From Leptospira haakeii (lineage in GTDB: Bacteria; Spirochaetota; Leptospiria; Leptospirales; Leptospiraceae): 64,000 nt of DNA. The notes beneath the pieces were generated by a model. The model saw only the letters and a list, made by a program, of their open reading frames with translations. It searched no databases and was not told the origin of the DNA. Shown here piece after piece: positions 36,172 through 47,665 of this stretch. Positions within the stretch are counted from its first letter, which is position 1. The number at the start of each line of letters is the position of its first letter. The position numbers and the translations under genes were made by a program. The stretch covers positions 1 to 64,000 of the forward strand of contig NZ_NPEG01000010.1 of NCBI RefSeq assembly GCF_002812045.1, given 5' to 3'.

Positions 36172-37358
36172 TTTCGGACTCGGCTCCTTTCTCTAAAGAC
36201 CAATGTGAACTTAGTCCCTTTGCTCCGATCCAAGATCAAACTTCCGTCTATTTGTTGGGTCAAAGTATTAACTAATTGTAAACCCAAAGAATCGGTTTGT
36301 CGATAGTCAATTTCTTCAGGAAACCCTACCCCGTCATCTTCCACAGTTAAGGAATATTCTTCGTACTTAGATATAATAGAGATCTGGATTGTCCCTTCAT
36401 CTCTATTCCTAAATCCGTATTTTAATGAATTTGTGACAAGTTCCGTTACAATTAAACCGCAATGGATCGCAGTATCTAACGTTAAATGAACAGATTCTGC
36501 ATGTATTTCGAATTTGATCCTTGAATTTACTCTGTAAGTCCTCAGAAGATTGGTAACCAAACTGTTCAGATATTCCTGGAAGTCAGTATGAGCCAGATCC
36601 TCATTTTGGTATAATAACTCATGAATCAGAGCTATAGATTTGATCCTAGATTGGCAATCTTGGAACATTTCTAAAGATTTACGGTCCGTTATATAGTTTC
36701 CTTGCAAACTCAGGATACTGGAAACGATCTGAAGATTATTCTTAACCCTATGATGTATTTCCCTAAGCAGAACTTCTTTTTCTTTTAAGGAGGCAGTTAA
36801 TGCTTCTTCTGCTTTTTTCCTTTCTGCAATTTCAGTCATTAACTCATTATTAACTCTATGCAGCTCGAAAGTCCTTTCTTCTACACGTATCTCCAACTCG
36901 TCATGACTTTGTCTTAGAAGTTCTTCTTGGATCCTTAATATTTTGTTTTTCTTATGTAAATCTACAAATACCGAAGCCTTAGATCTTAGGATTTCAGGAG
37001 CAGTAGGTTTTACCAAGAAATCCACTGCTCCCAAAGAATATCCTTTGAACATTCCGGTTTCGTTATTTGCATAAGCAGTCAAAAATATGATCGGGATCTT
37101 GGCACATTTTTCCCTTTGTCGGATCAATGCTGCCGCTTCGAAGCCGTCCATTCCGGGCATTCTCACGTCCATGAATATCAATGCGACTTCGTCCGGTTCA
37201 TCCAGAAGTGCCTTCAATGCAGCTTCTCCGGAACTTGCTTTGATCAAATTTAATTCAGGACTCTTGAGAATATGCTCCATTACTTGTAGATTGTCCGCAT
37301 GATCATCTACTAGTAAAATACTCACTTTCATTGGCTGTTCCATATCTTCTACCTGCAC
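36168..37358 (-). CDS. receiver-linked histidine kinase of the HisKA_2/HWE class
   Basis: This 396-residue protein begins with a receiver domain (about 10-130: [11 protein letters not shown], phospho-Asp in [21 protein letters not shown]). A coiled coil (about 135-195) follows. The kinase core has [22 protein letters not shown], characteristic of the HisKA_2 group, and an ATPase domain with TNSLKYGF and DDGVGFPEE. Its start overlaps the end of the giant poly-HAMP kinase gene by ten bases. Such proteins often link a hybrid kinase to downstream receivers. Confidence 0.9.
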   Translation of the reverse strand: MQVEDMEQPMKVSILLVDDHADNLQVMEHILKSPELNLIKASSGEAALKALLDEPDEVALIFMDVRMPGMDGFEAAALIRQREKCAKIPIIFLTAYANNETGMFKGYSLGAVDFLVKPTAPEILRSKASVFVDLHKKNKILRIQEELLRQSHDELEIRVEERTFELHRVNNELMTEIAERKKAEEALTASLKEKEVLLREIHHRVKNNLQIVSSILSLQGNYITDRKSLEMFQDCQSRIKSIALIHELLYQNEDLAHTDFQEYLNSLVTNLLRTYRVNSRIKFEIHAESVHLTLDTAIHCGLIVTELVTNSLKYGFRNRDEGTIQISIISKYEEYSLTVEDDGVGFPEEIDYRQTDSLGLQLVNTLTQQIDGSLILDRSKGTKFTLVFRERSRVRK

Positions 37359-40300
37359 AACAACACCCGAAGTAGAGAAAGCAAATGGTCCACACTTACC
37401 GGTTTAGTTATATATTCGGTCGCACCGGCCTCTATACATTTTTCTCGATCCCCTTTCATCGCCTTTGCTGTAAGCGCTAAAATAGGGAGATTTGTAAATT
37501 CGACTTTTGAACGGATCACTTTCATTGCCTCGTATCCATCCATATCCGGCATCATCACATCCATAAGAACAATCTCTATGTCCGGATTTTTTTCCAAAAT
37601 ATTAATTCCGTCTAACGCATTCTCCGCATAATGTATCTTCATCTTATGCAATTCCAACATACTCGTTAGCGCGAATATATTCCTTACATCGTCATCCACT
37701 ATCAAAACCTTATGGCCTTCCAAAGAATAAGTATCTCCCGATTTAGAAATGGATTCCGGTTCATGTAAATGGATCTTGATCTCTTCCAAAGAAGTCGGAA
37801 AAGAATTTACGAATTTCAGAATATTAGAACCATTAAAGGATAGAAGTTTCTGAAAACTTTCCGGCCCGTTCTTATCATCCGAATAGAATAGTATCAATGT
37901 TCTTTCCGGATCCAATAAAGTGATCTTAGAAACCAGATCCGATACTGACATGTCCTCAAATTCATTGCCGATCAGAATACAATCCGGGATCTCTTTTTGT
38001 AGAATATCCAAAAGTTCCTGACCAGACTCAATACTCCTCAGAGCAAGATCTTTTGAAGTAAGTTTTTCGATTAAGAATTCGGAATGCTCCTTCTCTATTC
38101 CGCAAACATAAACTGTTTTGTCCGTTTTATGTAGATAGGTCTTAATCTTCTCGAATGCTTCGTTAAGCGATTCTATTCCCACGGGTTTTCTTAAATGGGA
38201 AATAGCTCCGATCTCCAGACTTCTTCTCCAATCATTTTCCCCGGAAAGCACATGAACAGGGAGTTGTCTGAGTTTAGGATTTCGTTTTAACCAATTCAGG
38301 ATCAAACTCCCATCCATATCAGAGAGTTGGACATCCAACAAGACCGCATTAAAAGAAGATTCCTGTAACGCCGATATCCCACTCTTTCCGTCCAATGCAA
38401 CGGTTCCCTTGAAACCATTACTTTTAGCTATTTCTAAAAGTGATTTCGCGAATGTTTCATCTTCTTCGATGATCAAAACCTTCTCTTTAGATTCGTTTTG
38501 TGTTTCATCCTCCAAAACTCTTCGAGTGGCCTTGATCTTACTTCTTACATAGGAGTCGCCGGAGCCTAATGAGTCATTGTCCGGATTTTCAGACCATTTG
38601 ATCGAATCAGGTTCGATTGGATTTTCTTCCACTTGGATATAATCCAATGGAAGGTATAAAGTAAATTTACTTCCCACTTCCGGCTCACTTTCCAGTTTTA
38701 ATTCCCCGCCTAAGATGCGAGTAATCTCCTTACTGATAGAAAGTCCGAGCCCTGTTCCTCCATATTTCCTACTAGTACTTCCGTCCGCTTGTCTGAATGC
38801 CTCGAAGATCAGGCCTTGTTTTTCAGGAGAGATCCCTATACCTGTATCTATTACAGAGAATGCGATCACACCGCCTGATTGGTTTAAGATCTTATGATCC
38901 TTACTCCAGCCGGCAGGAGAAGATTCTATTCTCAATTTTACTCCACCTTTATGAGTAAATTTAAACGCATTGGATAGAAGGTTCTGGAGGATCTGCTGCA
39001 ATCTTTGCAAGTCGGTAGTGATCCTAGAAGGAAGTTCAGAATCTATCTCTACCTGGAATTTCAGATCTTTATTCCTTGCAGTTTCCCTAAAAGAACGATC
39101 TAAATATCCTCCCAGTTCCTCTATAGAAACCGAGTCCAGATCCACACTCATCTTACCGGATTCAATTTTAGAAAGATCTAATATATCATTGATCAATTGT
39201 AATAGATCGTTTCCGGAACTATGGATCGTTTTGGCATATTCGGTCTGTTTTTCAGATAAGTTTTTACTCTCGTTATCATACAATAATCGGGAGAGGATTA
39301 GCATATTATTCAAAGGAGTTCTTAATTCATGAGACATGTTTGCCAAGAATTCCGATTTGTATCTGGAAGTGAGTGCGAGCTGGCGAGCCTTTTCCTCTAA
39401 GGAATGTCTTGCCTGTTCTACCTCTCTATTTTTTCTTTCTACTTCACTGTTCTTTTTGGCGAGTAACCTTGCTTTCTCTTCCAACTCTTCGTTCTTTTCC
39501 TGCAACTCTTCCCTTTGGTCCTTGAGCATGTCCTCGGAAGCCTTCAGCGATTTGGCTTGTTCTTCCAGACGTTGGTTGGTATTGGTTAATTCTTCTTGTC
39601 GTCCTTGCAACTCTTCTGTTAGAGTTTGGGATTGGATCAGAAGTTCCTCCGTTCTCATACCTGCAGCAATCGTGTTCAATACGATCCCGATACTTTCAGT
39701 CAACTGATCCAAGAAGTTCAAATGGATGGGAGTAAAATTGGAAAAGGAAGCAAGTTCTATCACCGCCTTCACTTCTCCCTCGAATAACACCGGTAAGACG
39801 ACTATATTGATAGGAGGTGCTTCTCCTAAAGCCGAATTGATCATGATATAACTGGAAGGGACCTGAGTTACAAGTATCCTTTCTTTTTCCAAGAAACATT
39901 GGCCTATCAGACCTTCTCCTGGATAAAAACGATTGGATACATTTTTCCTTTCTTGGTAGGCATAACTTACGAGTAGTTTGAGTAGCGGACCTTCTTCCAC
40001 GTTTTCTGTGATGAAAAATGCCCCATGTTGTGCAGAAACAAGAGGTGCAAGTTCGGACAAGATCAGTTTACTTACGTTGACTAAGTTCCTTTGTCCCTGT
40101 AATAATCTTGTGAATTTTGCGAGGTTTGTTTTTAACCAGTCTTGCTCAGTATTGATCCGAGTGGTTTCCCTTAAGTTTCGGATCATTTCGTTAATATTAT
40201 CCGATAAGGCTGCCACCTCTCCAGCTGCTTGGATGGTTACGGTTCGTGAAAGATCTCCTTTGGTCACACCAGTTGCCACTTCTGCAATCGCCCTTACCTG

Positions 40301-43300
40301 AGTGGTTAAGTTAGAAGCGAGCTGGTTCACGTTATCCGTAAGGTTTCTCCAGAGACCTGCGGCACCAGGCACACTCGCCTGGCCTCCTAATCTTCCCTCG
40401 ATACCCACTTCTTTTGCAACCGTAGTTACCTGGTCTCCAAAAAGTCCTAATGTATCGATCATGTCGTTGATCGTATCCGAGAGCTCTGCGATCTCTCCTT
40501 TTGCTTCTAAATATAACTTTTTCTTTAAGTCTCCGTTTGCAACCGAGGTCACAACTTTTGCGATGCCCCTTACCTGTGTGGTAAGATTATTCGCCATAAA
40601 GTTCACACTATCGGTAAGATCTTTCCAGATACCTGCAACCCCCTGCACATTTGCCTGTCCACCCAGCTTACCTTCCGTTCCCACCTCTCTCGCAACCCTG
40701 GTTACCTCGGAAGCAAATGAGTTCAACTGGTCCACCATAGTGTTAATAGTGTCCTTTAATTCTAGAATCTCACCTTTAACATCCACTGTGATCTTCTTGG
40801 ATAAGTCACCACGAGCAACCGCTGTAGTAACTTCTGCAATATTACGCACCTGACCGGTTAAGTTAGATGCCATAGAGTTCACACTATCTGTTAAGTCTTT
40901 CCAAGTTCCAGCAACTCCTCGAACATCCGCCTGTCCACCCAGTTCTCCTTCAGTTCCCACCTCTCTTGCAACCCTCGTTACCTCGGAAGCAAATGAGTTC
41001 AACTGGTCCACCATAGTGTTGATGGTATCCTTTAACTCGAGGATCTCACCTTTAACATCCACTGTAATTTTTTTGGATAAGTCACCACGAGCCACCGCCG
41101 TAGTAACTTCAGCAATATTACGCACCTGACCAGTAAGGTTGGATGCCATTGAATTCACACTATCTGTTAAGTCTTTCCAAGTTCCAGCAACACCACGAAC
41201 ATCAGCTTGTCCACCAAGTTTACCTTCTGTTCCTACTTCTTTTGCAACCCTCGTTACCTCGGAAGCAAATGAGTTCAACTGGTCCACCATAGTGTTGATC
41301 GTGTTTTTGAGTTCTAAGATCTCTCCTTTAACATCCACTGTGATCTTCTTAGATAAGTCACCGGTCGCAACCGCCTTGGTAACCTCTGCAATATCACGAA
41401 CCTGCCCGGTTAAGTTACCGGCCATGAAGTTCACACTATCTGTTAAGTCTTTCCAAGTTCCTGCAACTCCTCGAACATCCGCTTGTCCACCAAGTTTACC
41501 TTCTGCACCCACCTCTCTTGCAACCCTCGTTACCTCCGAAGCGAATGAGTTCAACTGGTCCACCATAGTGTTGATCGTGTTTTTGAGTTCTAGGATCTCA
41601 CCTTTAACATCCACTGTGATCTTATTAGATAAGTCACCGGTCGCAACCGCTGTAGTAACTTCTGCAATATTACGCACCTGGCCGGTCAAGTTAGACGCCA
41701 TCAAGTTCACACTATCTGTTAAGTCTTTCCAAGTTCCCGCAACACCTCGAACGTTTGCTTGTCCGCCAAGTTTACCTTCCGTTCCCACCTCTCTTGCTAC
41801 CCTGGTTACCTCGGAAGCAAATGAGTTCAACTGGTCCACCATCGTGTTAATGGTATCCTTTAATTCGAGGATCTCACCCTTAACATCCACTGTGATCTTT
41901 TTCGATAAGTCACCGGTCGCAACCGCTGTAGTAACTTCTGCAATATTACGCACCTGACCGGTTAGGTTGGATGCCATAGAGTTCACACTATCTGTTAAGT
42001 CTTTCCAAGTTCCTGCGACACCCTGCACATCAGCTTGTCCACCCAGTTTACCTTCTGTTCCCACCTCTCTTGCAACCCTCGTTACCTCGGAAGCAAATGA
42101 GTTCAACTGGTCCACCATCGTGTTAATAGTATCCTTTAATTCTAAGATCTCTCCTTTAACATCCACTGTGATCTTTTTGGATAAGTCACCACGAGCAACG
42201 GCTGTAGTAACTTCTGCAATATTACGCACCTGACCGGTAAGGTTGGATGCCATAGAGTTCACACTATCTGTTAAGTCCTTCCAAGTTCCTGCGACCCCCT
42301 GCACATCTGCCTGACCGCCTAATGCTCCTTCCGTTCCCACCTCTCTTGCAACCCTCGTTACCTCGGAAGCGAATGAGTTCAACTGGTCCACCATCGTGTT
42401 GATCGTGTTTTTGAGTTCTAGGATCTCTCCTTTAACATCCACTGTGATCTTTTTGGACAAGTCACCACGAGCAACCGCTGTAGTAACTTCTGCAATATTA
42501 CGCACCTGACCCGTAAGGTTAGATGCCATTGAGTTCACACTATCTGTTAAGTCCTTCCAAGTTCCTGCAACACCCTGCACATCCGCCTGACCGCCTAATG
42601 CTCCCTCCGTTCCCACCTCTCTTGCAACCCTCGTTACCTCGGAAGCAAATGAGTTCAACTGGTCCACCATAGTGTTGATCGTGTTTTTGAGTTCTAAGAT
42701 CTCTCCCTTAACATCCACTGTGATCTTTTTGGACAAGTCACCACGAGCAACCGCTGTGGTAACTTCTGCAATATTACGCACCTGACCGGTAAGGTTGGAT
42801 GCCATAGAATTCACACTATCTGTTAAGTCTTTCCAAGTTCCCGCAACACCTCGAACGTCTGCTTGTCCACCCAATTTACCCTCTGTTCCTACCTCTCTTG
42901 CAACCCTGGTTACCTCGGAAGCAAATGAGTTCAACTGGTCCACCATAGTGTTGATCGTGTTTTTGAGTTCTAAGATCTCCCCCTTAACATCCACTGTGAT
43001 CTTTTTCGATAAGTCACCGGTCGCAACCGCCTTGGTAACTTCTGCAATATCACGAACCTGTCCAGTCAAGTTAGACGCCATCGAGTTTACACTATCTGTT
43101 AAATCTTTCCAAGTTCCCGCAACACCTCGAACGTCAGCTTGTCCCCCCAATTTACCTTCTGTTCCTACTTCTTTTGCAACCCTGGTTACCTCGGAAGCAA
43201 ATGAATTCAACTGGTCCACCATGATGTTTACGATCTTCGCTGTTCTAAAAAATTCCCCTTTAAGAGGTCTTCCTTCTATTTCCAATGACATGTTCTGAGA

Positions 43301-43675
43301 AAGGTCACCGCCTGCTACCGCGCCGATCACCCTCATTACTTCAGTATTCGGTTGTACCAAGTTCCCGATCAGGGAGTTGATTGAATTCATACAAGTTCCC
43401 CAAGAACCTGTAGAAGAGATCCCGCTAACCCTTTGGGAAATTTTACCTTCTTGCCCTACTTCGTTACTGATCCTTTCAAACTCTTTGACCATTCTATCGT
43501 TTTGGTCCATGATATCGTTTAATAAGTCTGAAATTTTACCGGCGATCCCCACATGATCCAAAGGCATTCGTTTGGAGAAATCCCCTCGCTTAAATGCAGT
43601 GAGAACTTCCAGTAATTGTTTTGGATTTAGAGAATCTTTATCTTGTTTGGGATCTATCGTTGAGGCATTCTTCAT
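37349..43675 (-). CDS. giant poly-HAMP hybrid histidine kinase with GAF and three receiver domains
   Basis: This 2108-residue soluble hybrid kinase has no transmembrane helix. Residues 1-206 contain diverged HAMP units. Residues 207-1034 are nine near-identical 92-residue repeats, each like a HAMP pair ([19 protein letters not shown] plus [12 protein letters not shown]). Two diverged copies follow (1035-1170). A GAF domain is at about 1195-1335, a coiled coil at 1340-1435, HisKA with His1449 in NMSHELRTP, then the ATPase domain (about 1550-1680). Receivers follow at about 1733-1835 (Asp1781), about 1855-1965 (degenerate, no phospho-Asp) and about 1995-2108 (Asp2039). The layout recalls fungal group III Nik1 kinases. 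It heads a four-gene operon. Confidence 0.93.
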   Translation of the reverse strand: MKNASTIDPKQDKDSLNPKQLLEVLTAFKRGDFSKRMPLDHVGIAGKISDLLNDIMDQNDRMVKEFERISNEVGQEGKISQRVSGISSTGSWGTCMNSINSLIGNLVQPNTEVMRVIGAVAGGDLSQNMSLEIEGRPLKGEFFRTAKIVNIMVDQLNSFASEVTRVAKEVGTEGKLGGQADVRGVAGTWKDLTDSVNSMASNLTGQVRDIAEVTKAVATGDLSKKITVDVKGEILELKNTINTMVDQLNSFASEVTRVAREVGTEGKLGGQADVRGVAGTWKDLTDSVNSMASNLTGQVRNIAEVTTAVARGDLSKKITVDVKGEILELKNTINTMVDQLNSFASEVTRVAREVGTEGALGGQADVQGVAGTWKDLTDSVNSMASNLTGQVRNIAEVTTAVARGDLSKKITVDVKGEILELKNTINTMVDQLNSFASEVTRVAREVGTEGALGGQADVQGVAGTWKDLTDSVNSMASNLTGQVRNIAEVTTAVARGDLSKKITVDVKGEILELKDTINTMVDQLNSFASEVTRVAREVGTEGKLGGQADVQGVAGTWKDLTDSVNSMASNLTGQVRNIAEVTTAVATGDLSKKITVDVKGEILELKDTINTMVDQLNSFASEVTRVAREVGTEGKLGGQANVRGVAGTWKDLTDSVNLMASNLTGQVRNIAEVTTAVATGDLSNKITVDVKGEILELKNTINTMVDQLNSFASEVTRVAREVGAEGKLGGQADVRGVAGTWKDLTDSVNFMAGNLTGQVRDIAEVTKAVATGDLSKKITVDVKGEILELKNTINTMVDQLNSFASEVTRVAKEVGTEGKLGGQADVRGVAGTWKDLTDSVNSMASNLTGQVRNIAEVTTAVARGDLSKKITVDVKGEILELKDTINTMVDQLNSFASEVTRVAREVGTEGELGGQADVRGVAGTWKDLTDSVNSMASNLTGQVRNIAEVTTAVARGDLSKKITVDVKGEILELKDTINTMVDQLNSFASEVTRVAREVGTEGKLGGQANVQGVAGIWKDLTDSVNFMANNLTTQVRGIAKVVTSVANGDLKKKLYLEAKGEIAELSDTINDMIDTLGLFGDQVTTVAKEVGIEGRLGGQASVPGAAGLWRNLTDNVNQLASNLTTQVRAIAEVATGVTKGDLSRTVTIQAAGEVAALSDNINEMIRNLRETTRINTEQDWLKTNLAKFTRLLQGQRNLVNVSKLILSELAPLVSAQHGAFFITENVEEGPLLKLLVSYAYQERKNVSNRFYPGEGLIGQCFLEKERILVTQVPSSYIMINSALGEAPPINIVVLPVLFEGEVKAVIELASFSNFTPIHLNFLDQLTESIGIVLNTIAAGMRTEELLIQSQTLTEELQGRQEELTNTNQRLEEQAKSLKASEDMLKDQREELQEKNEELEEKARLLAKKNSEVERKNREVEQARHSLEEKARQLALTSRYKSEFLANMSHELRTPLNNMLILSRLLYDNESKNLSEKQTEYAKTIHSSGNDLLQLINDILDLSKIESGKMSVDLDSVSIEELGGYLDRSFRETARNKDLKFQVEIDSELPSRITTDLQRLQQILQNLLSNAFKFTHKGGVKLRIESSPAGWSKDHKILNQSGGVIAFSVIDTGIGISPEKQGLIFEAFRQADGSTSRKYGGTGLGLSISKEITRILGGELKLESEPEVGSKFTLYLPLDYIQVEENPIEPDSIKWSENPDNDSLGSGDSYVRSKIKATRRVLEDETQNESKEKVLIIEEDETFAKSLLEIAKSNGFKGTVALDGKSGISALQESSFNAVLLDVQLSDMDGSLILNWLKRNPKLRQLPVHVLSGENDWRRSLEIGAISHLRKPVGIESLNEAFEKIKTYLHKTDKTVYVCGIEKEHSEFLIEKLTSKDLALRSIESGQELLDILQKEIPDCILIGNEFEDMSVSDLVSKITLLDPERTLILFYSDDKNGPESFQKLLSFNGSNILKFVNSFPTSLEEIKIHLHEPESISKSGDTYSLEGHKVLIVDDDVRNIFALTSMLELHKMKIHYAENALDGINILEKNPDIEIVLMDVMMPDMDGYEAMKVIRSKVEFTNLPILALTAKAMKGDREKCIEAGATEYITKPVSVDHLLSLLRVLLCR
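40574..43057 (-). repeat. nine tandem 276-bp repeats encoding HAMP pairs
   Basis: Nine head-to-tail coding units of exactly 276 bp lie at 42782-43057, 42506-42781, 42230-42505, 41954-42229, 41678-41953, 41402-41677, 41126-41401, 40850-41125 and 40574-40849. A matching half unit lies just above 43057. Two diverged units follow below 40574. Units differ at a few amino-acid positions (for example TKAVATG or TTAVARG, KNTINTM or KDTINTM) and by silent changes. Confidence 0.95.
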
Positions 43676-43800
43676 GTCAGGACCTGAACCTATAAGAAAA
43701 GGTTAATGGGCACGAAGAAGAATGATGACGTAAAATGAATGGAATAACAACAAAAATTATTTCATAAATAGATCGTACGGATTAAGTTAAACGAGGAATT

Positions 43801-43827
43801 TTTCTGTCACAAGAAATGTGACAGAAA
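43801..43827. repeat. 11-bp perfect inverted repeat upstream of the poly-HAMP kinase
   Basis: TTTCTGTCACA (43801-43811) and TGTGACAGAAA (43817-43827) are separated by five bases. It lies between the NarL-like gene end (43870) and the kinase start (43675). No T-run follows in the transcribed direction, so a protein-binding site controlling the kinase operon is at least as likely as a terminator. Confidence 0.6.
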
Positions 43828-43869
43828 TGAAAGGACATTACAAAAACAAGTTATTCCGAGCCTGGAGGT

Positions 43870-44502
43870 TTACTCTAACAACTTATGATCGTAAGCGTAA
43901 CGAACAAGTTCTTGTGTGGATTTCAAACTCATCTTCTCGAAAATCCTAGCTCGATACGTGTTTACTGTATTTACACTTAAACCCAGGTCTTCTGCAATAG
44001 ATCGAACGTTTTTACCTTTTACCAAAAGCATAAGAATCTGGAACTCCCTTTCTGAAAGAGTTTCGTGAGGAAGTCGGTCCGTCGGTTTAGAAAGTTCTCT
44101 TACCAGCATCTCTGTTGCTTCCGGACTGATATACCTTGCTCCATCAATCACCTTACGTACTGCTGAGATCAATTCATCTCCTGCGCTTGCCTTAGTGATA
44201 TAACCAGAGGCTCCGGCCTTCAATGCGCGTACTGCAAATCTATCCTCCGGATACATACTTAGGATCAGAACCCTCGTATCAGGAGAAAGTTTATGAACAT
44301 ATTTTAATATATCCAAACCACTCATCATCGGCATATTAATGTCCAGGATCAGAACCTGTACGGATTGACTCGCAAGATAATCCAAAACCTGTTGTCCGTT
44401 TTCCGCCTCGTAAACGATCTCTATATCTTCTTCTTCCGAAAGGATCTTTCGCAAACCTTCTCGGATCAATAAATGATCATCCGCTATCAATGTGGAAATC
44501 AT
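43870..44502 (-). CDS. NarL/FixJ family response regulator
   Basis: This 210-residue regulator has a receiver (IADDHLLIREGL, phospho-Asp in VLILDINMPMMSG, TKASAGDEL with the conserved Lys). A LuxR-type helix-turn-helix follows (about 145-205: LSEREFQILMLLVKGKNVRSIA, LSVNTVNTYRARIFEKM). Its start overlaps the end of the sensor kinase gene by four bases, so the two make a cognate pair. Possible targets include the poly-HAMP operon directly downstream. Confidence 0.92.
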   Translation of the reverse strand: MISTLIADDHLLIREGLRKILSEEEDIEIVYEAENGQQVLDYLASQSVQVLILDINMPMMSGLDILKYVHKLSPDTRVLILSMYPEDRFAVRALKAGASGYITKASAGDELISAVRKVIDGARYISPEATEMLVRELSKPTDRLPHETLSEREFQILMLLVKGKNVRSIAEDLGLSVNTVNTYRARIFEKMSLKSTQELVRYAYDHKLLE

Positions 44503-45854
44503 AGGAAATCCTCCTTATTTCGATTTGAGATTGGTATTTTTACGATCACACTTGCGCCCTTCCCGAACCCGCCAGAGATGGAAACTTCGCCGCCTAAAAC
44601 TACTGCTCTTTCTCTCATTCCAATCAAACCAAGTGACTTAGATTGATTTATCTTTTTGGGATCTATTCCTATTCCATTGTCCTGGATTTTCAGAATCAGA
44701 AATCGACCTTCTTCCAGACAGGAAACCTGGATTAAACTCGCCTTGGAATGTCTTGCTGCGTTAGTTAACGCTTCTTGAAAAATACGGAATAAAGCTATGG
44801 ATGCGTCTTTTTCCAACGATAGAATTCCCGCAGGGATCTTGATTTCGCAACGAATTCCGGTCCTTTTTTCGAAATCTTTGGCATACCATTCAATTCCTTC
44901 CAATAAGCCTAAATCCTCTAAAATTAAAGGCCTAAGCTCGGTAGCAATCCTCTGCACAGATTCGATACCGGAGTCAGCCACTTTGATCATAGACAGGAGT
45001 TCGGACACTACCGAATCGGAACCTTTAGATTTTTGAAAATTATTTTTTAATAATGTAAGATCTATTTTAAGAACGGTTAATAATTGCCCTAATTCATCAT
45101 GTATTTCTCTAGCTACGAGTAGTCTCTCCTCTTCCCTTACCTCTTGTAGCCTGGCGGACAATGCCCTCAATTGTTCACCGGAGGTCTTAAGATGATTCTC
45201 TGCGTCCCTTCTTTCAAATACCCTGCCTATCTGAGAGCTGATATGAGAAACAGCTTCGAAAAAAGAAGGGTCTGTAGATTTATTTCCGGAATAAAATTCA
45301 AGAACACCTACCAGATTCTCCTTTACTAAGATAGGGATCCCAATCGCCTCTTCGATTCCGGCTTTGAGTGAAAGTCCTTTTATATCTCCTTTTAAATAAG
45401 AAGAAAAATTTTCGAGCAGTATAGGTTTTCTACCGCTTCTAACTCTTTCCGTAAGAATGGATTCTTCTTTTTTGGATTTGCTCCTTAATAAATTCCTAAA
45501 CTCCTTTAAGAATTTTTCCTCTCTGGAGAAGGAGATAGAAGAATATTCAGGCTTTTCAGACTCTTCTAACACTAAACAAACGAGACCCAATTTCCAATCT
45601 GCAATCGCGCATATCCGATCAACAGAAAATTGAAGCACTGACTCCACATCATTCGCTTCGTTTGCTGCAGTCGCCACTTGTTGTAGAAGATTTAAAACGG
45701 AGATCTTCTTTAAGAGTTCGTCTTTAGTGTTTTGGTCTTCCGAATTGTGGCTATCAACAGGATAATCGTTAGAAAATCCTTCGGATTCGCGAGGATAAAG
45801 TTCTGAGAAGGAGCCGTAACTCGGCTCTTGGTCGATATTCGAAAAGCCTTGCAC
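44499..45854 (-). CDS. GAF-domain sensor kinase of the NarX/HisKA_3 class
   Basis: This 451-residue soluble kinase has an acidic N-terminus, a GAF domain (about 60-215), a coiled coil, then a HisKA_3 region with the phospho-His in LVAREIHDELGQLLTVLKID. The ATPase domain has ALTNAARHSKA and DNGIGIDPKK. The start appears to be GTG at 45854; no nearby ATG offers a better choice. It is co-transcribed with the NarL-type regulator. The signal is unknown; nitrate is not implied because it lacks a NarX sensor domain. Confidence 0.9.
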   Translation of the reverse strand: MQGFSNIDQEPSYGSFSELYPRESEGFSNDYPVDSHNSEDQNTKDELLKKISVLNLLQQVATAANEANDVESVLQFSVDRICAIADWKLGLVCLVLEESEKPEYSSISFSREEKFLKEFRNLLRSKSKKEESILTERVRSGRKPILLENFSSYLKGDIKGLSLKAGIEEAIGIPILVKENLVGVLEFYSGNKSTDPSFFEAVSHISSQIGRVFERRDAENHLKTSGEQLRALSARLQEVREEERLLVAREIHDELGQLLTVLKIDLTLLKNNFQKSKGSDSVVSELLSMIKVADSGIESVQRIATELRPLILEDLGLLEGIEWYAKDFEKRTGIRCEIKIPAGILSLEKDASIALFRIFQEALTNAARHSKASLIQVSCLEEGRFLILKIQDNGIGIDPKKINQSKSLGLIGMRERAVVLGGEVSISGGFGKGASVIVKIPISNRNKEDFL

Positions 45855-45976
45855 TCCGCGATTATCTAATTAAAATTTTTATCTTTCAATCCGTTTTTTC
45901 GCCTAACAGTAAAGAAAAAGAAAATAGTAATGTAATAGATCGAAAGATCTATTGAGATAAATAGAGTGGAATATTC

Positions 45977-47125
45977 CTATTTTTTAAAGAATAAACGGAT
46001 ATAAGAGGACTTTACCTCCTTTAGAGAAAATTCCAGACCAAAATCTTCTTTTCTTTCTCTAAGCTTTTGATACAAGGTTCCACCGTTATATAATGCTTCA
46101 ACTTCTAAAACAATACCATTATTCCGGTCGGAACTGGAGGTTTCGTTTACTCGATTGACCCCTTGGATTGTTCTTATAATCCCTTGCACATCCTTATCCA
46201 AATAATCATCATAACTCAATCCTTCTATTTTGATCCGGATCAGATTCCCCGGTTTCCATTTTTCAGAGATCTGTTCTTTTATTTTAGGATAAGCTTTTTC
46301 CACTGATCTTTTGATAGATTCTTGGATCCCAGTATTCGGATTTATATGAGGAGAAACTCCTGAAGAATTATCTGCCGCGATGATCCGTGCAGTATTTACG
46401 TCAAAAATTTTGAATCTAAGAACGGATTGGTAAGAATGAAGATTTGTATCTTCTATCTTTCCTAAATCGGTGACCTCTGTTTGGCCCACTAGTAAGATCT
46501 CTGCCTCTGACTCGGAAGCCAAAGATAATATTTTATCCTCAAAGGAGTTTTCGGAAAAGGTACTCGGTTCCTTCTTCCCTTCCTTAAAAAGAACACGATA
46601 AAATTGTTTTTTATCTAAAAAGTTGAAATCCGAAAAAACCCGTATGATCTCATTCTCGGTGATCCCGACCTTCTCCCTTACATTTTGTTTTCCTAATATT
46701 CTTTCTTCGATAAATACTAAAAATTTCGGCTTTCCAATATCCCTATATCTTTCTTGGACAGCGTCTTGGATTGCTTTTTGGTTCACTTTTCCCTTTGCAT
46801 CTATCTCCAAGATACCATTAACTAATTTGCGAGTAGGACCAATCTTAGAATATTCCAGCACAAATCCCGCAACATAAGAATTTACGATAGTTTCCTTCAA
46901 CCTACCGCTAATGACTTGAGAAGATCCTTGGATAAATTCTCCCATGCCATTCTCCAGAATTTTTCGTTTTGCGTTTAATTCTAATTCTTCTTCACTTTTG
47001 CCCTGGACGTTTTGTACATATACAAACTCATCTTTTGGATCTTTTACGGAAGAAAGGCAGGAAATTAAAAATACGAGGGAGAACGATAAGAAGAATGGAA
47101 TAATCTTAGGGAATATGAATTTCAT
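45977..47125 (-). CDS. hypothetical lipoprotein
   Basis: This 382-residue lipoprotein has a hydrophobic signal peptide and the lipobox LISC (Cys at about 23). The N-terminal 150 residues carry an ELELNAKRKILENGMGEFIQG stretch with resemblance to LPP20/FlgT-like surface proteins. The middle has a repeated alpha/beta region (ESEAEILLVGQTEVTD). The last 100 residues include an RIKIEGLSYDDYLD strand-rich domain. The function is unknown. It is a single gene with about 120 bases on either side. Confidence 0.75.
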   Translation of the reverse strand: MKFIFPKIIPFFLSFSLVFLISCLSSVKDPKDEFVYVQNVQGKSEEELELNAKRKILENGMGEFIQGSSQVISGRLKETIVNSYVAGFVLEYSKIGPTRKLVNGILEIDAKGKVNQKAIQDAVQERYRDIGKPKFLVFIEERILGKQNVREKVGITENEIIRVFSDFNFLDKKQFYRVLFKEGKKEPSTFSENSFEDKILSLASESEAEILLVGQTEVTDLGKIEDTNLHSYQSVLRFKIFDVNTARIIAADNSSGVSPHINPNTGIQESIKRSVEKAYPKIKEQISEKWKPGNLIRIKIEGLSYDDYLDKDVQGIIRTIQGVNRVNETSSSDRNNGIVLEVEALYNGGTLYQKLRERKEDFGLEFSLKEVKSSYIRLFFKK

Positions 47126-47215
47126 ACGATCGAAGAGAGATTCGATTTATTGGACCCGGTTTTCAGCATCTTCGTTTCCTAAAGAACCGACCAGAAGGCG
47201 CGGAAAAATTTAAAT

Positions 47216-47608
47216 TTAGCCCAGTTTGGTCTCTATCTGGATAGGATGGGTGAGAGTTTTGTGGACTGGACAAGCATTTGCAACTTGTAAAAGTCTTTCT
47301 CTTTCCTGCTCGCTCAAATTGCCCGTTAATATTACGGTCCTTTCAATCTCAGTATGATCTGTCCATTTGGTGAGATTCAACTCTACAATCACTTCTTTCA
47401 GATCCATCTTCTTTCTTTGAGCATACATTCTGATAGTGATGTCTGTGCAGGCTCCCAAAGAAAGAAGAAGGTATTCATGCGGAGAAGGTCCCAGATCTCC
47501 TCCCCCATCTTCCTTAGATTCGTCTGCGATTACTTCATGGTTCTTACTACGAAGGATCGTCTTATAATTTTCCGGAGTGCTAAGTACTGTTACTTCGATG
47601 TCGCTCAT
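47216..47608 (-). CDS. OsmC family peroxiredoxin-like protein
   Basis: This 130-residue protein of the OsmC/Ohr fold reduces organic or fatty-acid hydroperoxides in characterised relatives. The two catalytic cysteines are in LGACTDITIRMYA and ANACPVHKTL. A Gly/Pro-rich DLGPSPHEYLLLSLGAC segment is also typical. It lies next to the SoxR-controlled locus, separated by a strong hairpin, which fits a role in oxidative defence. Confidence 0.9.
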   Translation of the reverse strand: MSDIEVTVLSTPENYKTILRSKNHEVIADESKEDGGGDLGPSPHEYLLLSLGACTDITIRMYAQRKKMDLKEVIVELNLTKWTDHTEIERTVILTGNLSEQERERLLQVANACPVHKTLTHPIQIETKLG

Positions 47609-47665
47609 AAAGTAAAGAGAATAGGAAATCTGCTTTTAAATGCAATCTTAAATCGAGATTAGAAT

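Noticed and set aside
40574..43057. Regular repeats as a CRISPR array or satellite DNA
   Set aside because: Units are 276 bp, contiguous without spacers and perfectly in frame with the HAMP coding sequence.
41139..43298. Long plus-strand reading frames of 88-272 codons opposite the HAMP repeats
   Set aside because: They repeat with the 276-bp period, have Ser/Thr/Pro-rich low-information composition and run antisense to a well-supported kinase gene.
44499..45854. Calling the GAF kinase and regulator pair a nitrate sensor (NarX/NarL)
   Set aside because: Only the kinase class and the regulator fold match. The nitrate-binding periplasmic domain of NarX is absent and the nitrate reductase gene is 40 kb away.
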